Of a stretch of 64,000 bases of DNA, positions 1 to 12,896 are shown piece after piece (the first letter of the stretch is position 1; each line of letters opens with the position of its first letter). The stretch is from Pholis gunnellus (taxonomy: Eukaryota > Chordata > Actinopteri > Perciformes > Pholidae), in NCBI GenBank assembly GCA_910591455.2, contig OU342819.1, positions 22,068,312 to 22,132,311 of the forward strand. Reading direction: 5' to 3'. The notes under the pieces were generated by a model. That model had not been told where the DNA came from and searched no databases. It saw only the letters and a program-made list of their open reading frames with translations. The position numbers and the translations under genes are program-made.

Positions 1-271
1 TAAAGTTACTTTACTTTTTTAGTTACTTTTTTTGTTACTTTTTTAGTTACTTTACTTTTAAAGTTACTTTTTTAGTTACTTTACTTTTTTAGTTACTTTT
101 AAAGTTACTTTACTTTTAAAGTTACTTTTTTAGTTACTTTACTTTTTTAGTTACTTTTTTAGTTACTTTTTTAGTTACTTTACTTTTAAAGTTACTTTTT
201 TAGTTACTTTACTTTTTTAGTTACTTTTAAAGTTACTTTATTTTTAAAGTTACTTTTTTAGTTACTTTACT
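1..271. repeat. GTTACTTT satellite, inverted orientation
   Basis: This is an AT-rich satellite made of AGTTACTTT words separated by TTT or AAA spacers. It is the reverse complement of the AAAGTAACT satellite found in every later block of the array. It runs off the left edge of the window, so the array probably continues in this orientation outside. Confidence 0.9.
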
Positions 272-612
272 TTTATTTGAAAAACTCTTATTCCGTATCC
301 CTGTAGTGTTGATTCAGAGTAAGCACTGCATTAATTACAACACCTTGCACATTTGGAAAACCAAAACTACACATATCTTTAATTTCAACCAACATATAAA
401 CAGTATCTTCTCCCATGCCATGCACATTATGCACTGAACACAGACTTCTATTCGCCAAACCTGTAAGGTAGTGTACTGTACTGTTTATATGTTGGTTGAA
501 ATTAAAGATATGTGTAGTTTTGGTTTTCCAAATGTGCAAGGTGTTGTAATTAATGCAGTGCTTACTCTGAATCAACACTACAGGGATACGGAATAAGAGT
601 TTTTCAAATAAA
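272..612. repeat. Large inverted repeat (palindrome) at array left end
   Basis: The left arm (about 272-406) is the reverse complement of the right arm (about 474-612). The arms flank a spacer of roughly 70 bases that holds the segment otherwise found just downstream of the HERC1-like stop codon. The right arm equals the 3' part of the macrosatellite core (compare 2287-2418). With the satellite on both sides, the inverted structure is longer than 1 kb in total. Short ORFs across it are palindrome artefacts. Confidence 0.9.
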
Positions 613-1130
613 AATAAAGTAACTAAAAAAGTAACTTTAAAAGTAAAGTAACTTTAAAAGTAAAGTAACTAAAAAAGTAACTTTAAAAATGAAGTAACTT
701 TAAAAGTAACTAAAAAAGTAAAGTAACTAAAAAAGTAACTTTAAAAGTAAAGTAACTAAAAAAGTAACTAAAAAAGTAAAGTAACTAAAAAAGTAACTTC
801 AAAAGTAAAGTAACTAAAAAAGTAACTTTAAAAGTAAAGTAACTTTAAAAGTAACTAAAAAAGTAAAGTAACTAAAAAAGTAACTTTAAAAGTAAAGTAA
901 CTAAAAAAGTAACTCTAAAAGTAAAGTAACTAAAAAAGTAACTAAAAAAGTAAAGTAACTAAAAAAGTAACTTTAAAAGTAAAGTAACTTTAAAAGTAAC
1001 TAAAAAAGTAAAGTAACTAAAAAAGTAACTTTAAAAGTAAAGTAACTTTAAAAGTAAAGTAACTAAAAAAGTAACTTTAAAAGTGAAGTAACTAAAAAAG
1101 CAACTTTAAAAATAAAGTAACTTAAGTAAA
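613..1130. repeat. GTAACT satellite block 0
   Basis: Direct-orientation satellite built from AAAGTAACT, AAAAAGTAACT and TTTAAAAGTAA words. It links the palindrome to the first full core unit. Confidence 0.9.
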
Positions 1131-2418
1131 GTTATGACTTTTCGACATGGTACACTGACTTTTTCATGACTTTTTTCGACATCCTATACTATGCTGTTTA
1201 TAACTCCGCAGCAACTCCCTTCATCAACATCGATTGTCTTCCTTCAGGATGGAGTCCAATCGCCAAAGACGTTGCACTATTCACATTTGTACAATGTGTA
1301 ATAAATTATTGTGAAATTTTAATGAAGTCTCTCCTGATTGAATGACTTTTTTGACTGTTTTTCGACTTTAACCCCAGTAGAACAAACTGAAAAAACACAA
1401 TTGGGTTTCATCATTAAATTCTTTTCTTTACTGCATTTGCACATAATTCACTGAACACACGGAAGTCCAGAAGCATCCAATACATAAACTGACCGATGAA
1501 AACAAGGTAAAAACAATACGTCTGTAATAAAATACACTTTCATGTTCTTATATGCATAATATAAAAACAATAAAGGAAAATATTTAAATTGCAGTAATTA
1601 CTATTTACAAAAGGCATTTTCTTTTAAAAGGAACTTTTACAACTTCAGTACCTAAAATAAATCAAACTATATGCAGGTCAGGTGCAGTAGTACAAAAAGG
1701 CTTTGATATCAGGAGAGTAAGGTGACAGTTTTACAGCAGGACAGAAAGGCGGGATAAGGCCTGATGAACATTAGGTAGCCTGGAGGAGTTCACCAATGAG
1801 GAGCGAGTGCTTTTCCTCCGTTTCGTCTCTGGCCGGTCCAGGTTGCCTTCCAACCCAGCTGATATCACGCAGAAGTTCCAAATCATCAAGGTTGATAGGG
1901 TGAGGTCATCGCTAACGGAAATAACGAGCCTGTTGACGAGGGCAAACATATCAATAGTACAAACTACTAAACTTTTTCCCCCTATCATGTCCTACAGCCC
2001 GTCAACGGCCTCCCTACTGCACAGACCTGCTTCTTCCTGTTTCGCCTGCCCCCTTACACGAGCCAGGCCATCCTCGCTGAGCGTCTGCGTTACTCCATCC
2101 ACAACTGCCCCTCCATCGACAACTACATGCTGACCCACAACACCGACGCAGCAGACAGCTCCGACACAGAGGAGTGAAGCGGCCAGCTGTGGTCAACCTG
2201 GTGATGAATGTATCTTCTCCCATGCCATGCACATTATGCACTGAACACAGACTTCTATTCGCCAAACCTGTAAGGTAGTGTACTGTACTGTTTATATGTT
2301 GGTTGAAATTAAAGATATGTGTAGTTTTGGTTTTCCAAATGTGCAAGGTGTTGTAATTAATGCAGTGCTTACTCTGAATCAACACTACAGGGATACGGAA
2401 TAAGAGTTTTTCAAATAA
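1131..2418. repeat. Macrosatellite core, copy 1
   Basis: Non-satellite core of about 1.29 kb, starting at GTTATGACTTTTCGACATGG and ending at TTTTTCAAATAAAA. The first ~640 bases have no recognisable coding content. The middle holds two HERC1-like exons, and the last ~240 bases look like untranslated sequence. Copies 1 and 2 share GCGAGTG where copies 3-7 have GCGAGCG in the first exon, so these two form their own sequence group. Confidence 0.9.
1775..2177 (+). pseudogene. HERC1-like last two exons (HECT C-lobe), copy 1
   Basis: Exon A is about 1775-1899 (in-frame codons from CTG at 1780) and reads RFVSGRSRLPSNPADI then KVDR. A 98-base intron (1900-1997) begins GTGAGG and ends CTACAG. Exon B (1998-2177) contains TAQTCFFLFRLPPYTSQ, ends SSDTEE and has a TGA stop. 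The TCFF cysteine with the LPPY motif is the HECT E3 ligase active-site region, and the wording resembles the C-terminus of HERC1-type giant ligases as I remember it. The rest of the HECT domain is absent, so this is a captured 3' gene fragment that cannot make a ligase by itself. Both splice sites are intact. HERC2 or another large HERC is the main alternative. Confidence 0.75.
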
Positions 2419-3010
2419 AAATAAAGTAACTAAAAAAGTAACTTTAAAAATAAAGTAACTTTAAAAGTAACTAAAAAAGTAAAGTAACTAAAAAAGTAAC
2501 TTTAAAAGTAAAGTAACTAAAAAAGTAACTAAAAAAGTAAAGTAACTAAAAAAGTAACTTTAAAAGTAAAGTAACTAAAAAAGTAACTTTAAAAGTAAAG
2601 TAACTTTAAAAGTAACTAAAAAAGTAAAGTAACTAAAAAAGTAACTTTAAAAGTAAAGTAACTAAAAAAGTAACTTTAAAAGTAAAGTAACTAAAAAAGT
2701 AACTAAAAAAGTAAAGTAACTAAAAAAGTAACTTTAAAAGTAAAGTAACTAAAAAAGTAACTTTAAAAGTAAAGTAACTAAAAAAGTAACTAAAAAAGTA
2801 AAGTAACTAAAAAAGTAACTTTAAAAGTAAAGTAACTTTAAAAGTAACTAAAAAAGTAAAGTAACTAAAAAAGTAACTTTAAAAGTAAAGTAACTTTAAA
2901 AGTAAATAAAAAAGCAAAGTAACTAAAAAAGTAAAGTAACTTTAAAAGTAACTTTAAAAGTAAAGTAACTAAAAAAGTAACTTTAAAAGTAAAGTAACTT
3001 TAAAAGTAAA
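2419..3010. repeat. GTAACT satellite block 1
   Basis: AT-rich satellite between core 1 and the inserted element at 3011. It has the same word structure as the other blocks and no coding content. Confidence 0.9.
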
Positions 3011-5070
3011 CAAGCAGCGATGTACAGGCCCTCGCATCCTCCCGCACGTCGGGGGTACTGGCGGGATGACGGCAGAAGCGGCCATAAATATCTGCGACCA
3101 TCAGACAGCGAGCCCACAAGGTAGACGTATTTTTAATGCTTTGACTGTGTGACACTGGAAATTATGTAACGCAAATATTTCACCAGTTCCTGTATCCACT
3201 ATGTGGCGCTAGAGAACACGCGCAAACATGCATTATTTTGCTCGATATCAAGTATAGGCCACATTGTGTAAATCCAATTCAGTGTGTCACATAACGCTGT
3301 CTCCCTGTTGCCAGTAGGTGGCACTATGACTTTAAGTGGAAATTGGCTCATAGACATCCTCAGGCCATGACTATTATCAAGTATGGCAAGTTTGGGACAG
3401 ATTTGAGCAAGTCCAGTGGAGTTACATCAGCTTGTTTAACGGCGAATCACTTAAAATGGCCGCCATGCCACGGCTACGCCATTCCATTAAACGTAAAACT
3501 TTTAGTAACTTTTAATTGCAACAGTCTTTAGATTATACTGACCAAATTTGAAGTGGATCTGACAAAGTCCCTAGGAGGAGTTTGTTAAAGTATAGCGACT
3601 TGAAAGCATGGGAAAATTCACACAAAAATCAAAATGGCCGCCTTTCCGTTAATTTTAGAGCATGGTCCCAAGACACTTTTTTTTAAGTCTTCATATGATA
3701 CACGTGGCTACCAAATTGCATACATGTAGGTCAAACGTAGCGCTGGGGCTGGGTTTTTGAATATTTGTAGGGGGCGCTATCGAGGCAATTTGAAAGTGTC
3801 AAGCCAAAAAGCCATATGAAATATTTATTTCCATCACCTATGACACCTCTGCAAAGTTCCAAGGCTTGTTGAGCATCCTAAGCCACAGAAAAATAAGCTT
3901 CATTTTTCATGGCGAATGACGCGTTGCCACGGCAACAGCGTTTAACGACAACTCACAATATTCATGATGAAGCATCATCATTGTCTTACAAATTACCTTA
4001 CCATATTTGAGAGTGATCTGGGCAACTTCCTAGTCGAAGTACATCAAAGTGTAAAACTTGTCATTTCCTTGTGCCAGTAGGTGGCGCTATGACTTTGTGA
4101 AAATGTTGGCATGGAGATGTGTTCAGGCCTGGACCAGCATCATGCAAAACAAGTTTGAGGCAGATTGAATAAAGCACCTTGTAGTTACAACAACTTCCTC
4201 TTTCATGGCGAACGGCACGAAATGTGCCTGACATGGGCGCCACATAAAACGAAGGTCGTTCAATGTCAGTACACCATTTCAGTAACTTTTCATCATGAAT
4301 GTCTTTAGATCATCTTGACCAAATTTGAAGTTGATTGTATAAATTCTGTGGGAGGAGTTCGTTAAAGTACAATGCCTGAAAACAATGAAAAATGCCTCAA
4401 AATGCAAAGAAATGGGAGTATTACTGCATCGCCCCCTAGAGGTTGTATGGAATAAAAATTTGAGGGTATGTTACAGGACACAATGTGAACATATGCTACA
4501 GATTTCGTGATGATAAGCCACATGGTTTTGAAGTTATATATATTGCTGTAGAAGGCCAATTCCTCATGAAATTCATTGGTCCATATATTCTTAATGCAAT
4601 AAGATATCAACAAACTTTTCATAACTGTTGATGATAGATATCCAATAATGATTTACAGCAAATTTGGTACCAATCAGACCCAGGGTCTAGGAGAAGTGAT
4701 TTTTTTTTTTTTTTTACAAAATTCAAAATAGCGGAAGATTTTGGTAGGCGGAGCTTAGGGTCCCAAGAGTATTTTTTGTAGAACTCATTCAGTTGCTCAT
4801 GTCTGTAAAATCTTAAGTAATTTGGACATACGGGCTGTCGGGGCTTGCCTTTCCAACTTCTAGGGGGCGCTAGCGAGTCATTTTGTCATGCTCGAGCATT
4901 GGACCCATAAAATATCAAAATTTCCCGCAGTCCTGATATGCTCGCCAAATATGGGGAGGTTGGGGACATGTCAGATACCCTTAAACGCATTTTCATCACA
5001 GGGAAGAATAATAATTCCTACAGATACAATAGGGACCTCGCGGACCCGACGTTGTCGGTGCTCGGGCCCT
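3011..5070. mobile_element. ~2.06 kb dispersed repeat inserted in the satellite
   Basis: The segment interrupts a satellite stretch that is continuous in the other blocks (AAAAGTAAATAAAAAAGTG at about 7000 and 8935). The left edge reads CAAGCAGCGATGTACAGG and the right edge GGTGCTCGGGCCCTAA. The ends share imperfect inverted GGGCCC/CTCG words and the insertion shows at most a 2-base AA overlap. There is an internal ~770-base ancient duplication: CCAGTAGGTGGC(A/G)CTATGACTTT at about 3311 and 4074, and GACCAAATTTGAAGT at 3540 and 4317. No ORF resembles a transposase or RT. I recognise it as a common non-coding teleost repeat but cannot name the family. Confidence 0.7.
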
Positions 5071-5127
5071 AATAAAAAAGTGAAGTAACTAAAAAAGTAA
5101 CTTTAAAAATAAAGTAACTTAAGTAAA
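5071..5127. repeat. Satellite remnant before core 2
   Basis: Short end of the satellite block split by the 3011-5070 insertion. Confidence 0.85.
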
Positions 5128-6418
5128 GTTATGACTTTTCGACATGGTACACTGACTTTTTCATGACTTTTTTCGACATCCTATACTATGCTGTTTATAA
5201 CTCCGCAGCAACTCCCTTCATCAACATCGATTGTCTTCCTTCAGGATGGAGTCCAATCGCCAAAGACGTTGCACTATTCACATTTGTACAATGTGTAATA
5301 AATTATTGTGAAATTCTAATGAAGTCTCTCCTGATTGAATGACTTTTTTGACTGTTTTTCGACTTTAACCCCAGTAGAACAAACTGAAAAAACACAATTG
5401 GGTTTCATCATTAAATTCTTTTCTTTACTGCATTTGCACATAATTCACTGAACACACGGAAGTCCAGAAGCATCCAATACATAAACTGACCGATGAAAAC
5501 AAGGTAAAAACAATACGTCTGTAATAAAATACACTTTCATGTTCTTATATGCATAATATAAAAACAATAAAGGAAAATATTTAAATTGCAGTAATTACTA
5601 TTTACAAAAGGCATTTTCTTTTAAAAGGAACTTTTACAACTTCAGTACCTAAAATAAATCAAACTATATGCAGGTCAGGTGCAGTAGTACAAAAAGGCTT
5701 TGATATCAGGAGAGTAAGGTGACAGTTTTACAGCAGGACAGAAAGGCGGGATAAGGCCTGATGAACATTAGGTAGCCTGGAGGAGTTCACCAATGAGGAG
5801 CGAGTGCTTTTCCTCCGTTTCGTCTCTGGCCGGTCCAGGTTGCCTTCCAACCCAGCTGATATCACGCAGAAGTTCCAAATCATCAAGGTTGATAGGGTGA
5901 GGTCATCGCTAACGGAAATAACGAGCCTGTTGACGAGGGCAAACATATCAATAGTACAAACTACTAAACTTTTTCCCCCTATCATGTCCTACAGCCCGTC
6001 AACGGCCTCCCTACTGCACAGACCTGCTTCTTCCTGTTTCGCCTGCCCCCTTACACGAGCCAGGCCATCCTCGCTGAGCGTCTGCGTTACTCCATCCACA
6101 ACTGCCCCTCCATCGACAACTACATGCTGACCCACAACACCGACGCAGCAGACAGCTCCGACACAGAGGAGTGAAGCGGCCAGCTGTGGTCAACCTGGTG
6201 ATGAATGTATCTTCTCCCATGCCATGCACATTATGCACTGAACACAGACTTCTATTCGCCAAACCTGTAAGGTAGTGTACTGTACTGTTTATATGTTGGT
6301 TGAAATTAAAGATATGTGTAGTTTTGGTTTTCCAAATGTGCAAGGTGTTGTAATTAATGCAGTGCTTACTCTGAATCAACACTACAGGGATACGGAATAA
6401 GAGTTTTTCAAATAAAAA
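5128..6418. repeat. Macrosatellite core, copy 2
   Basis: Offset from copy 1 is 3997 bp, of which about 2060 bp is the inserted repeat. Taking the insertion out gives a spacing close to 1935 bp. Confidence 0.9.
5772..6174 (+). pseudogene. HERC1-like last two exons, copy 2
   Basis: Exon A 5772-5896, intron 5897-5994, exon B 5995-6174. It encodes the same peptides as copy 1 (RVLF variant in exon A), with no disabling change. Confidence 0.72.
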
Positions 6419-7062
6419 TAAAGTAACTAAAAAAGTAACTTTAAAAAAAAAGTAACTTTAAAAGTAACTAAAAAAGTAAAGTAACTAAAAAAGTAACTTT
6501 AAAAGTAAAGTAACTAAAAAAGTAACTAAAAAAGTAAAGTAACTAAAAAAGTAACTAAAAAAGTAAAGTAACTAAAAAAGTAACTTTAAAAGTAGAGTAA
6601 CTAAAAAAGTAACTAAAAAAGTAAAGTAACTAAAAAAGTAACTTTAAAAGTAAAGTAACTAAAAAAGTAACTTTAAAAGTAAAGTAACTTTAAAAGTAAC
6701 TAAAAAAGTAAAGTAACTAAAAAAGTAACTTTAAAAGTAAAGTAACTAAAAAAGTAACTTTAAAAGTAAAGTAACTAAAAAAGTAACTAAAAAAGTAAAG
6801 TAACTAAAAAAGTAACTTTAAAAGTAAAGTAACTTTAAAAGTAACTAAAAAAGTAAAGTAACTAAAAAAGTAACTTTAAAAGTAAAGTAACTTTAAAAGT
6901 AAATAAAAAAGCAAAGTAACTAAAAAAGTAAAGTAACTTTAAAAGTAACTTTAAAAGTAAAGTAACTAAAAAAGTAACTTTAAAAGTAAAGTAACTTTAA
7001 AAGTAAATAAAAAAGTGAAGTAACTAAAAAAGTAACTTTAAAAATAAAGTAACTTAAGTAAA
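6419..7062. repeat. GTAACT satellite block 2
   Basis: Satellite between cores 2 and 3. It has CTTTAAAAAAAAAGTAAC near its start, also seen after cores 3, 5 and 6 but not after cores 1 and 4. Confidence 0.9.
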
Positions 7063-8353
7063 GTTATGACTTTTCGACATGGTACACTGACTTTTTCATG
7101 ACTTTTTTCGACATCCTATACTATGCTGTTTATAACTCCGCAGCAACTCCCTTCATCAACATCGATTGTCTTCCTTCAGGATGGAGTCCAATCGCCAAAG
7201 ACGTTGCACTATTCACATTTGTACAATGTGTAATAAATTATTGTGAAATTCTAATGAAGTCTCTCCTGATTGAATTACTTTTTTGACTGTTTTTCGAGTT
7301 TAACCCCAGTAGAACAAACTGAAAAAACACAATTGGGTTTCATCATTAAATTCTTTTCTTTACTGCATTTGCACATAATTCACTGAACACACGGAAGTCC
7401 AGAAGCATCCAATACATAAACTGACCGATGAAAACAAGGTAAAAACAATACGTCTGTAATAAAATACACTTTCATGTTCTTATATGCATAATATAAAAAC
7501 AATAAAGGAAAATATTTAAATTGCAGTAATTACTATTTACAAAAGGCATTTTCTTTTAAAAGGAACTTTTACAACTTCAGTACCTAAAATAAATCAAACT
7601 ATATGCAGGTCAGGTGCAGTAGTACAAAAAGGCTTTGATATCAGGAGAGTAAGGTGACAGTTTTACAGCAGGACAGAAAGGCGGGATAAGGCCTGATGAA
7701 CATTAGGTAGCCTGGAGGAGTTCACCAATGAGGAGCGAGCGCTTTTCCTCCGTTTCGTCTCTGGCCGGTCCAGGTTGCCTTCCAACCCAGCTGATATCAC
7801 GCAGAAGTTCCAAATCATCAAGGTTGATAGGGTGAGGTCATCGCTAACGGAAATAACGAGCCTGTTGACGAGGGCAAACATATCAATAGTACAAACTACT
7901 AAACTTTTTCCCCCTATCATGTCCTACAGCCCGTCAACGGCCTCCCTACTGCACAGACCTGCTTCTTCCTGTTTCGCCTGCCCCCTTACACGAGCCAGGC
8001 CATCCTCGCTGAGCGTCTGCGTTACTCCATCCACAACTGCCCCTCCATCGACAACTACATGCTGACCCACAACACCGACGCAGCAGACAGCTCCGACACA
8101 GAGGAGTGAAGCGGCCAGCTGTGGTCAACCTGGTGATGAATGTATCTTCTCCCATGCCATGCACATTATGCACTGAACACAGACTTCTATTCGCCAAACC
8201 TGTAAGGTAGTGTACTGTACTGTTTATATGTTGGTTGAAATTAAAGATATGTGTAGTTTTGGTTTTCCAAATGTGCAAGGTGTTGTAATTAATGCAGTGC
8301 TTACTCTGAATCAACACTACAGGGATACGGAATAAGAGTTTTTCAAATAAAAA
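7063..8353. repeat. Macrosatellite core, copy 3
   Basis: Belongs to the homogenised set (copies 3-6) that shares GATTGAATTACTTTTTTGAC where copies 1, 2 and 7 have GATTGAATGAC. Confidence 0.9.
7707..8109 (+). pseudogene. HERC1-like last two exons, copy 3
   Basis: Exon A 7707-7831 (RALF variant), intron 7832-7929, exon B 7930-8109, with intact frame, catalytic Cys and stop. Confidence 0.72.
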
Positions 8354-8997
8354 TAAAGTAACTAAAAAAGTAACTTTAAAAAAAAAGTAACTTTAAAAGT
8401 AACTAAAAAAGTAAAGTAACTAAAAAAGTAACTTTAAAAGTAAAGTAACTAAAAAAGTAACTAAAAAAGTAAAGTAACTAAAAAAGTAACTAAAAAAGTA
8501 AAGTAACTAAAAAAGTAACTTTAAAAGTAGAGTAACTAAAAAAGTAACTAAAAAAGTAAAGTAACTAAAAAAGTAACTTTAAAAGTAAAGTAACTAAAAA
8601 AGTAACTTTAAAAGTAAAGTAACTTTAAAAGTAACTAAAAAAGTAAAGTAACTAAAAAAGTAACTTTAAAAGTAAAGTAACGAAAAAAGTAACTTTAAAA
8701 GTAAAGTAACTAAAAAAGTAACTAAAAAAGTAAAGTAACTAAAAAAGTAACTTTAAAAGTAAAGTAACTTTAAAAGTAACTAAAAAAGTAAAGTAACTAA
8801 AAAAGTAACTTTAAAAGTAAAGTAACTTTAAAAGTAAATAAAAAAGCAAAGTAACTAAAAAAGTAAAGTAACTTTAAAAGTAACTTTAAAAGTAAAGTAA
8901 CTAAAAAAGTAACTTTAAAAGTAAAGTAACTTTAAAAGTAAATAAAAAAGTGAAGTAACTAAAAAAGTAACTTTAAAAATAAAGTAACTTAAGTAAA
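8354..8997. repeat. GTAACT satellite block 3
   Basis: Carries a private CGAAAAAAGT variant at 8681-8690. The same variant recurs exactly two units later at 12551-12560. Confidence 0.9.
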
Positions 8998-10288
8998 GTT
9001 ATGACTTTTCGACATGGTACACTGACTTTTTCATGACTTTTTTCGACATCCTATACTATGCTGTTTATAACTCCGCAGCAACTCCCTTCATCAACATCGA
9101 TTGTCTTCCTTCAGGATGGAGTCCAATCGCCAAAGACGTTGCACTATTCACATTTGTACAATGTGTAATAAATTATTGTGAAATTCTAATGAAGTCTCTC
9201 CTGATTGAATTACTTTTTTGACTGTTTTTCGAGTTTAACCCCAGTAGAACAAACTGAAAAAACACAATTGGGTTTCATCATTAAATTCTTTTCTTTACTG
9301 CATTTGCACATAATTCACTGAACACACGGAAGTCCAGAAGCATCCAATACATAAACTGACCGATGAAAACAAGGTAAAAACAATACGTCTGTAATAAAAT
9401 ACACTTTCATGTTCTTATATGCATAATATAAAAACAATAAAGGAAAATATTTAAATTGCAGTAATTACTATTTACAAAAGGCATTTTCTTTTAAAAGGAA
9501 CTTTTACAACTTCAGTACCTAAAATAAATCAAACTATATGCAGGTCAGGTGCAGTAGTACAAAAAGGCTTTGATATCAGGAGAGTAAGGTGACAGTTTTA
9601 CAGCAGGACAGAAAGGCGGGATAAGGCCTGATGAACATTAGGTAGCCTGGAGGAGTTCACCAATGAGGAGCGAGCGCTTTTCCTCCGTTTCGTCTCTGGC
9701 CGGTCCAGGTTGCCTTCCAACCCAGCTGATATCACGCAGAAGTTCCAAATCATCAAGGTTGATAGGGTGAGGTCATCGCTAACGGAAATAACGAGCCTGT
9801 TGACGAGGGCAAACATATCAATAGTACAAACTACTAAACTTTTTCCCCCTATCATGTCCTACAGCCCGTCAACGGCCTCCCTACTGCACAGACCTGCTTC
9901 TTCCTGTTTCGCCTGCCCCCTTACACGAGCCAGGCCATCCTCGCTGAGCGTCTGCGTTACTCCATCCACAACTGCCCCTCCATCGACAACTACATGCTGA
10001 CCCACAACACCGACGCAGCAGACAGCTCCGACACAGAGGAGTGAAGCGGCCAGCTGTGGTCAACCTGGTGATGAATGTATCTTCTCCCATGCCATGCACA
10101 TTATGCACTGAACACAGACTTCTATTCGCCAAACCTGTAAGGTAGTGTACTGTACTGTTTATATGTTGGTTGAAATTAAAGATATGTGTAGTTTTGGTTT
10201 TCCAAATGTGCAAGGTGTTGTAATTAATGCAGTGCTTACTCTGAATCAACACTACAGGGATACGGAATAAGAGTTTTTCAAATAAAAA
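8998..10288. repeat. Macrosatellite core, copy 4
   Basis: Exactly 1935 bp after copy 3; by eye the two cores read as the same sequence. Confidence 0.9.
9642..10044 (+). pseudogene. HERC1-like last two exons, copy 4
   Basis: Exon A 9642-9766, intron 9767-9864, exon B 9865-10044. Coding sense is the same as in copy 3. Confidence 0.72.
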
Positions 10289-10932
10289 TAAAGTAACTAA
10301 AAAAGTAACTTTAAAAATAAAGTAACTTTAAAAGTAACTAAAAAAGTAAAGTAACTAAAAAAGTAACTTTAAAAGTAAAGTAACTAAAAAAGTAACTAAA
10401 AAAGTAAAGTAACTAAAAAAGTAACTAAAAAAGTAAAGTAACTAAAAAAGTAACTTTAAAAGTAGAGTAACTAAAAAAGTAACTAAAAAAGTAAAGTAAC
10501 TAAAAAAGTAACTTTAAAAGTAAAGTAACTAAAAAAGTAACTTTAAAAGTAAAGTAACTTTAAAAGTAACTAAAAAAGTAAAGTAACTAAAAAAGTAACT
10601 TTAAAAGTAAAGTAACTAAAAAAGTAACTTTAAAAGTAAAGTAACTAAAAAAGTAACTAAAAAAGTAAAGTAACTAAAAAAGTAACTTTAAAAGTAAAGT
10701 AACTTTAAAAGTAACTAAAAAAGTAAAGTAACTAAAAAAGTAACTTTAAAAGTAAAGTAACTTTAAAAGTAAATAAAAAAGCAAAGTAACTAAAAAAGTA
10801 AAGTAACTTTAAAAGTAACTTTAAAAGTAAAGTAACTAAAAAAGTAACTTTAAAAGTAAAGTAACTTTAAAAGTAAATAAAAAAGTGAAGTAACTAAAAA
10901 AGTAACTTTAAAAATAAAGTAACTTAAGTAAA
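10289..10932. repeat. GTAACT satellite block 4
   Basis: Lacks the CGAAAAAAGT variant of blocks 3 and 5 and has CTTTAAAAATAAAGTAAC at its start, as in block 1. Confidence 0.9.
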
Positions 10933-12223
10933 GTTATGACTTTTCGACATGGTACACTGACTTTTTCATGACTTTTTTCGACATCCTATACTATGCTGTT
11001 TATAACTCCGCAGCAACTCCCTTCATCAACATCGATTGTCTTCCTTCAGGATGGAGTCCAATCGCCAAAGACGTTGCACTATTCACATTTGTACAATGTG
11101 TAATAAATTATTGTGAAATTCTAATGAAGTCTCTCCTGATTGAATTACTTTTTTGACTGTTTTTCGAGTTTAACCCCAGTAGAACAAACTGAAAAAACAC
11201 AATTGGGTTTCATCATTAAATTCTTTTCTTTACTGCATTTGCACATAATTCACTGAACACACGGAAGTCCAGAAGCATCCAATACATAAACTGACCGATG
11301 AAAACAAGGTAAAAACAATACGTCTGTAATAAAATACACTTTCATGTTCTTATATGCATAATATAAAAACAATAAAGGAAAATATTTAAATTGCAGTAAT
11401 TACTATTTACAAAAGGCATTTTCTTTTAAAAGGAACTTTTACAACTTCAGTACCTAAAATAAATCAAACTATATGCAGGTCAGGTGCAGTAGTACAAAAA
11501 GGCTTTGATATCAGGAGAGTAAGGTGACAGTTTTACAGCAGGACAGAAAGGCGGGATAAGGCCTGATGAACATTAGGTAGCCTGGAGGAGTTCACCAATG
11601 AGGAGCGAGCGCTTTTCCTCCGTTTCGTCTCTGGCCGGTCCAGGTTGCCTTCCAACCCAGCTGATATCACGCAGAAGTTCCAAATCATCAAGGTTGATAG
11701 GGTGAGGTCATCGCTAACGGAAATAACGAGCCTGTTGACGAGGGCAAACATATCAATAGTACAAACTACTAAACTTTTTCCCCCTATCATGTCCTACAGC
11801 CCGTCAACGGCCTCCCTACTGCACAGACCTGCTTCTTCCTGTTTCGCCTGCCCCCTTACACGAGCCAGGCCATCCTCGCTGAGCGTCTGCGTTACTCCAT
11901 CCACAACTGCCCCTCCATCGACAACTACATGCTGACCCACAACACCGACGCAGCAGACAGCTCCGACACAGAGGAGTGAAGCGGCCAGCTGTGGTCAACC
12001 TGGTGATGAATGTATCTTCTCCCATGCCATGCACATTATGCACTGAACACAGACTTCTATTCGCCAAACCTGTAAGGTAGTGTACTGTACTGTTTATATG
12101 TTGGTTGAAATTAAAGATATGTGTAGTTTTGGTTTTCCAAATGTGCAAGGTGTTGTAATTAATGCAGTGCTTACTCTGAATCAACACTACAGGGATACGG
12201 AATAAGAGTTTTTCAAATAAAAA
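10933..12223. repeat. Macrosatellite core, copy 5
   Basis: Again 1935 bp after the previous copy and part of the homogenised set. Confidence 0.9.
11577..11979 (+). pseudogene. HERC1-like last two exons, copy 5
   Basis: Exon A 11577-11701, intron 11702-11799, exon B 11800-11979, intact as in copies 3 and 4. Confidence 0.72.
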
Positions 12224-12896
12224 TAAAGTAACTAAAAAAGTAACTTTAAAAAAAAAGTAACTTTAAAAGTAACTAAAAAAGTAAAGTAACTAAAAAAGTA
12301 ACTTTAAAAGTAAAGTAACTAAAAAAGTAACTAAAAAAGTAAAGTAACTAAAAAAGTAACTAAAAAAGTAAAGTAACTAAAAAAGTAACTTTAAAAGTAG
12401 AGTAACTAAAAAAGTAACTAAAAAAGTAAAGTAACTAAAAAAGTAACTTTAAAAGTAAAGTAACTAAAAAAGTAACTTTAAAAGTAAAGTAACTTTAAAA
12501 GTAACTAAAAAAGTAAAGTAACTAAAAAAGTAACTTTAAAAGTAAAGTAACGAAAAAAGTAACTTTAAAAGTAAAGTAACTAAAAAAGTAACTAAAAAAG
12601 TAAAGTAACTAAAAAAGTAACTTTAAAAGTAAAGTAACTTTAAAAGTAACTAAAAAAGTAAAGTAACTAAAAAAGTAACTTTAAAAGTAAAGTAACTTTA
12701 AAAGTAAATAAAAAAGCAAAGTAACTTTAAAAGTAAATAAAAAAGCAAAGTAACTAAAAAAGTAAAGTAACTTTAAAAGTAACTTTAAAAGTAAAGTAAC
12801 TAAAAAAGTAACTTTAAAAGTGAAGTAACTTTAAAAGTAAATAAAAAAGTGAAGTAACTAAAAAAGTAACTTTAAAAATAAAGTAACTTAAGTAAA
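12224..12896. repeat. GTAACT satellite block 5
   Basis: Matches block 3 including its private variant, but is 29 bases longer because of one extra satellite word group (repeated AAATAAAAAAGCAAAGTAACT near 12700-12750). Confidence 0.9.
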
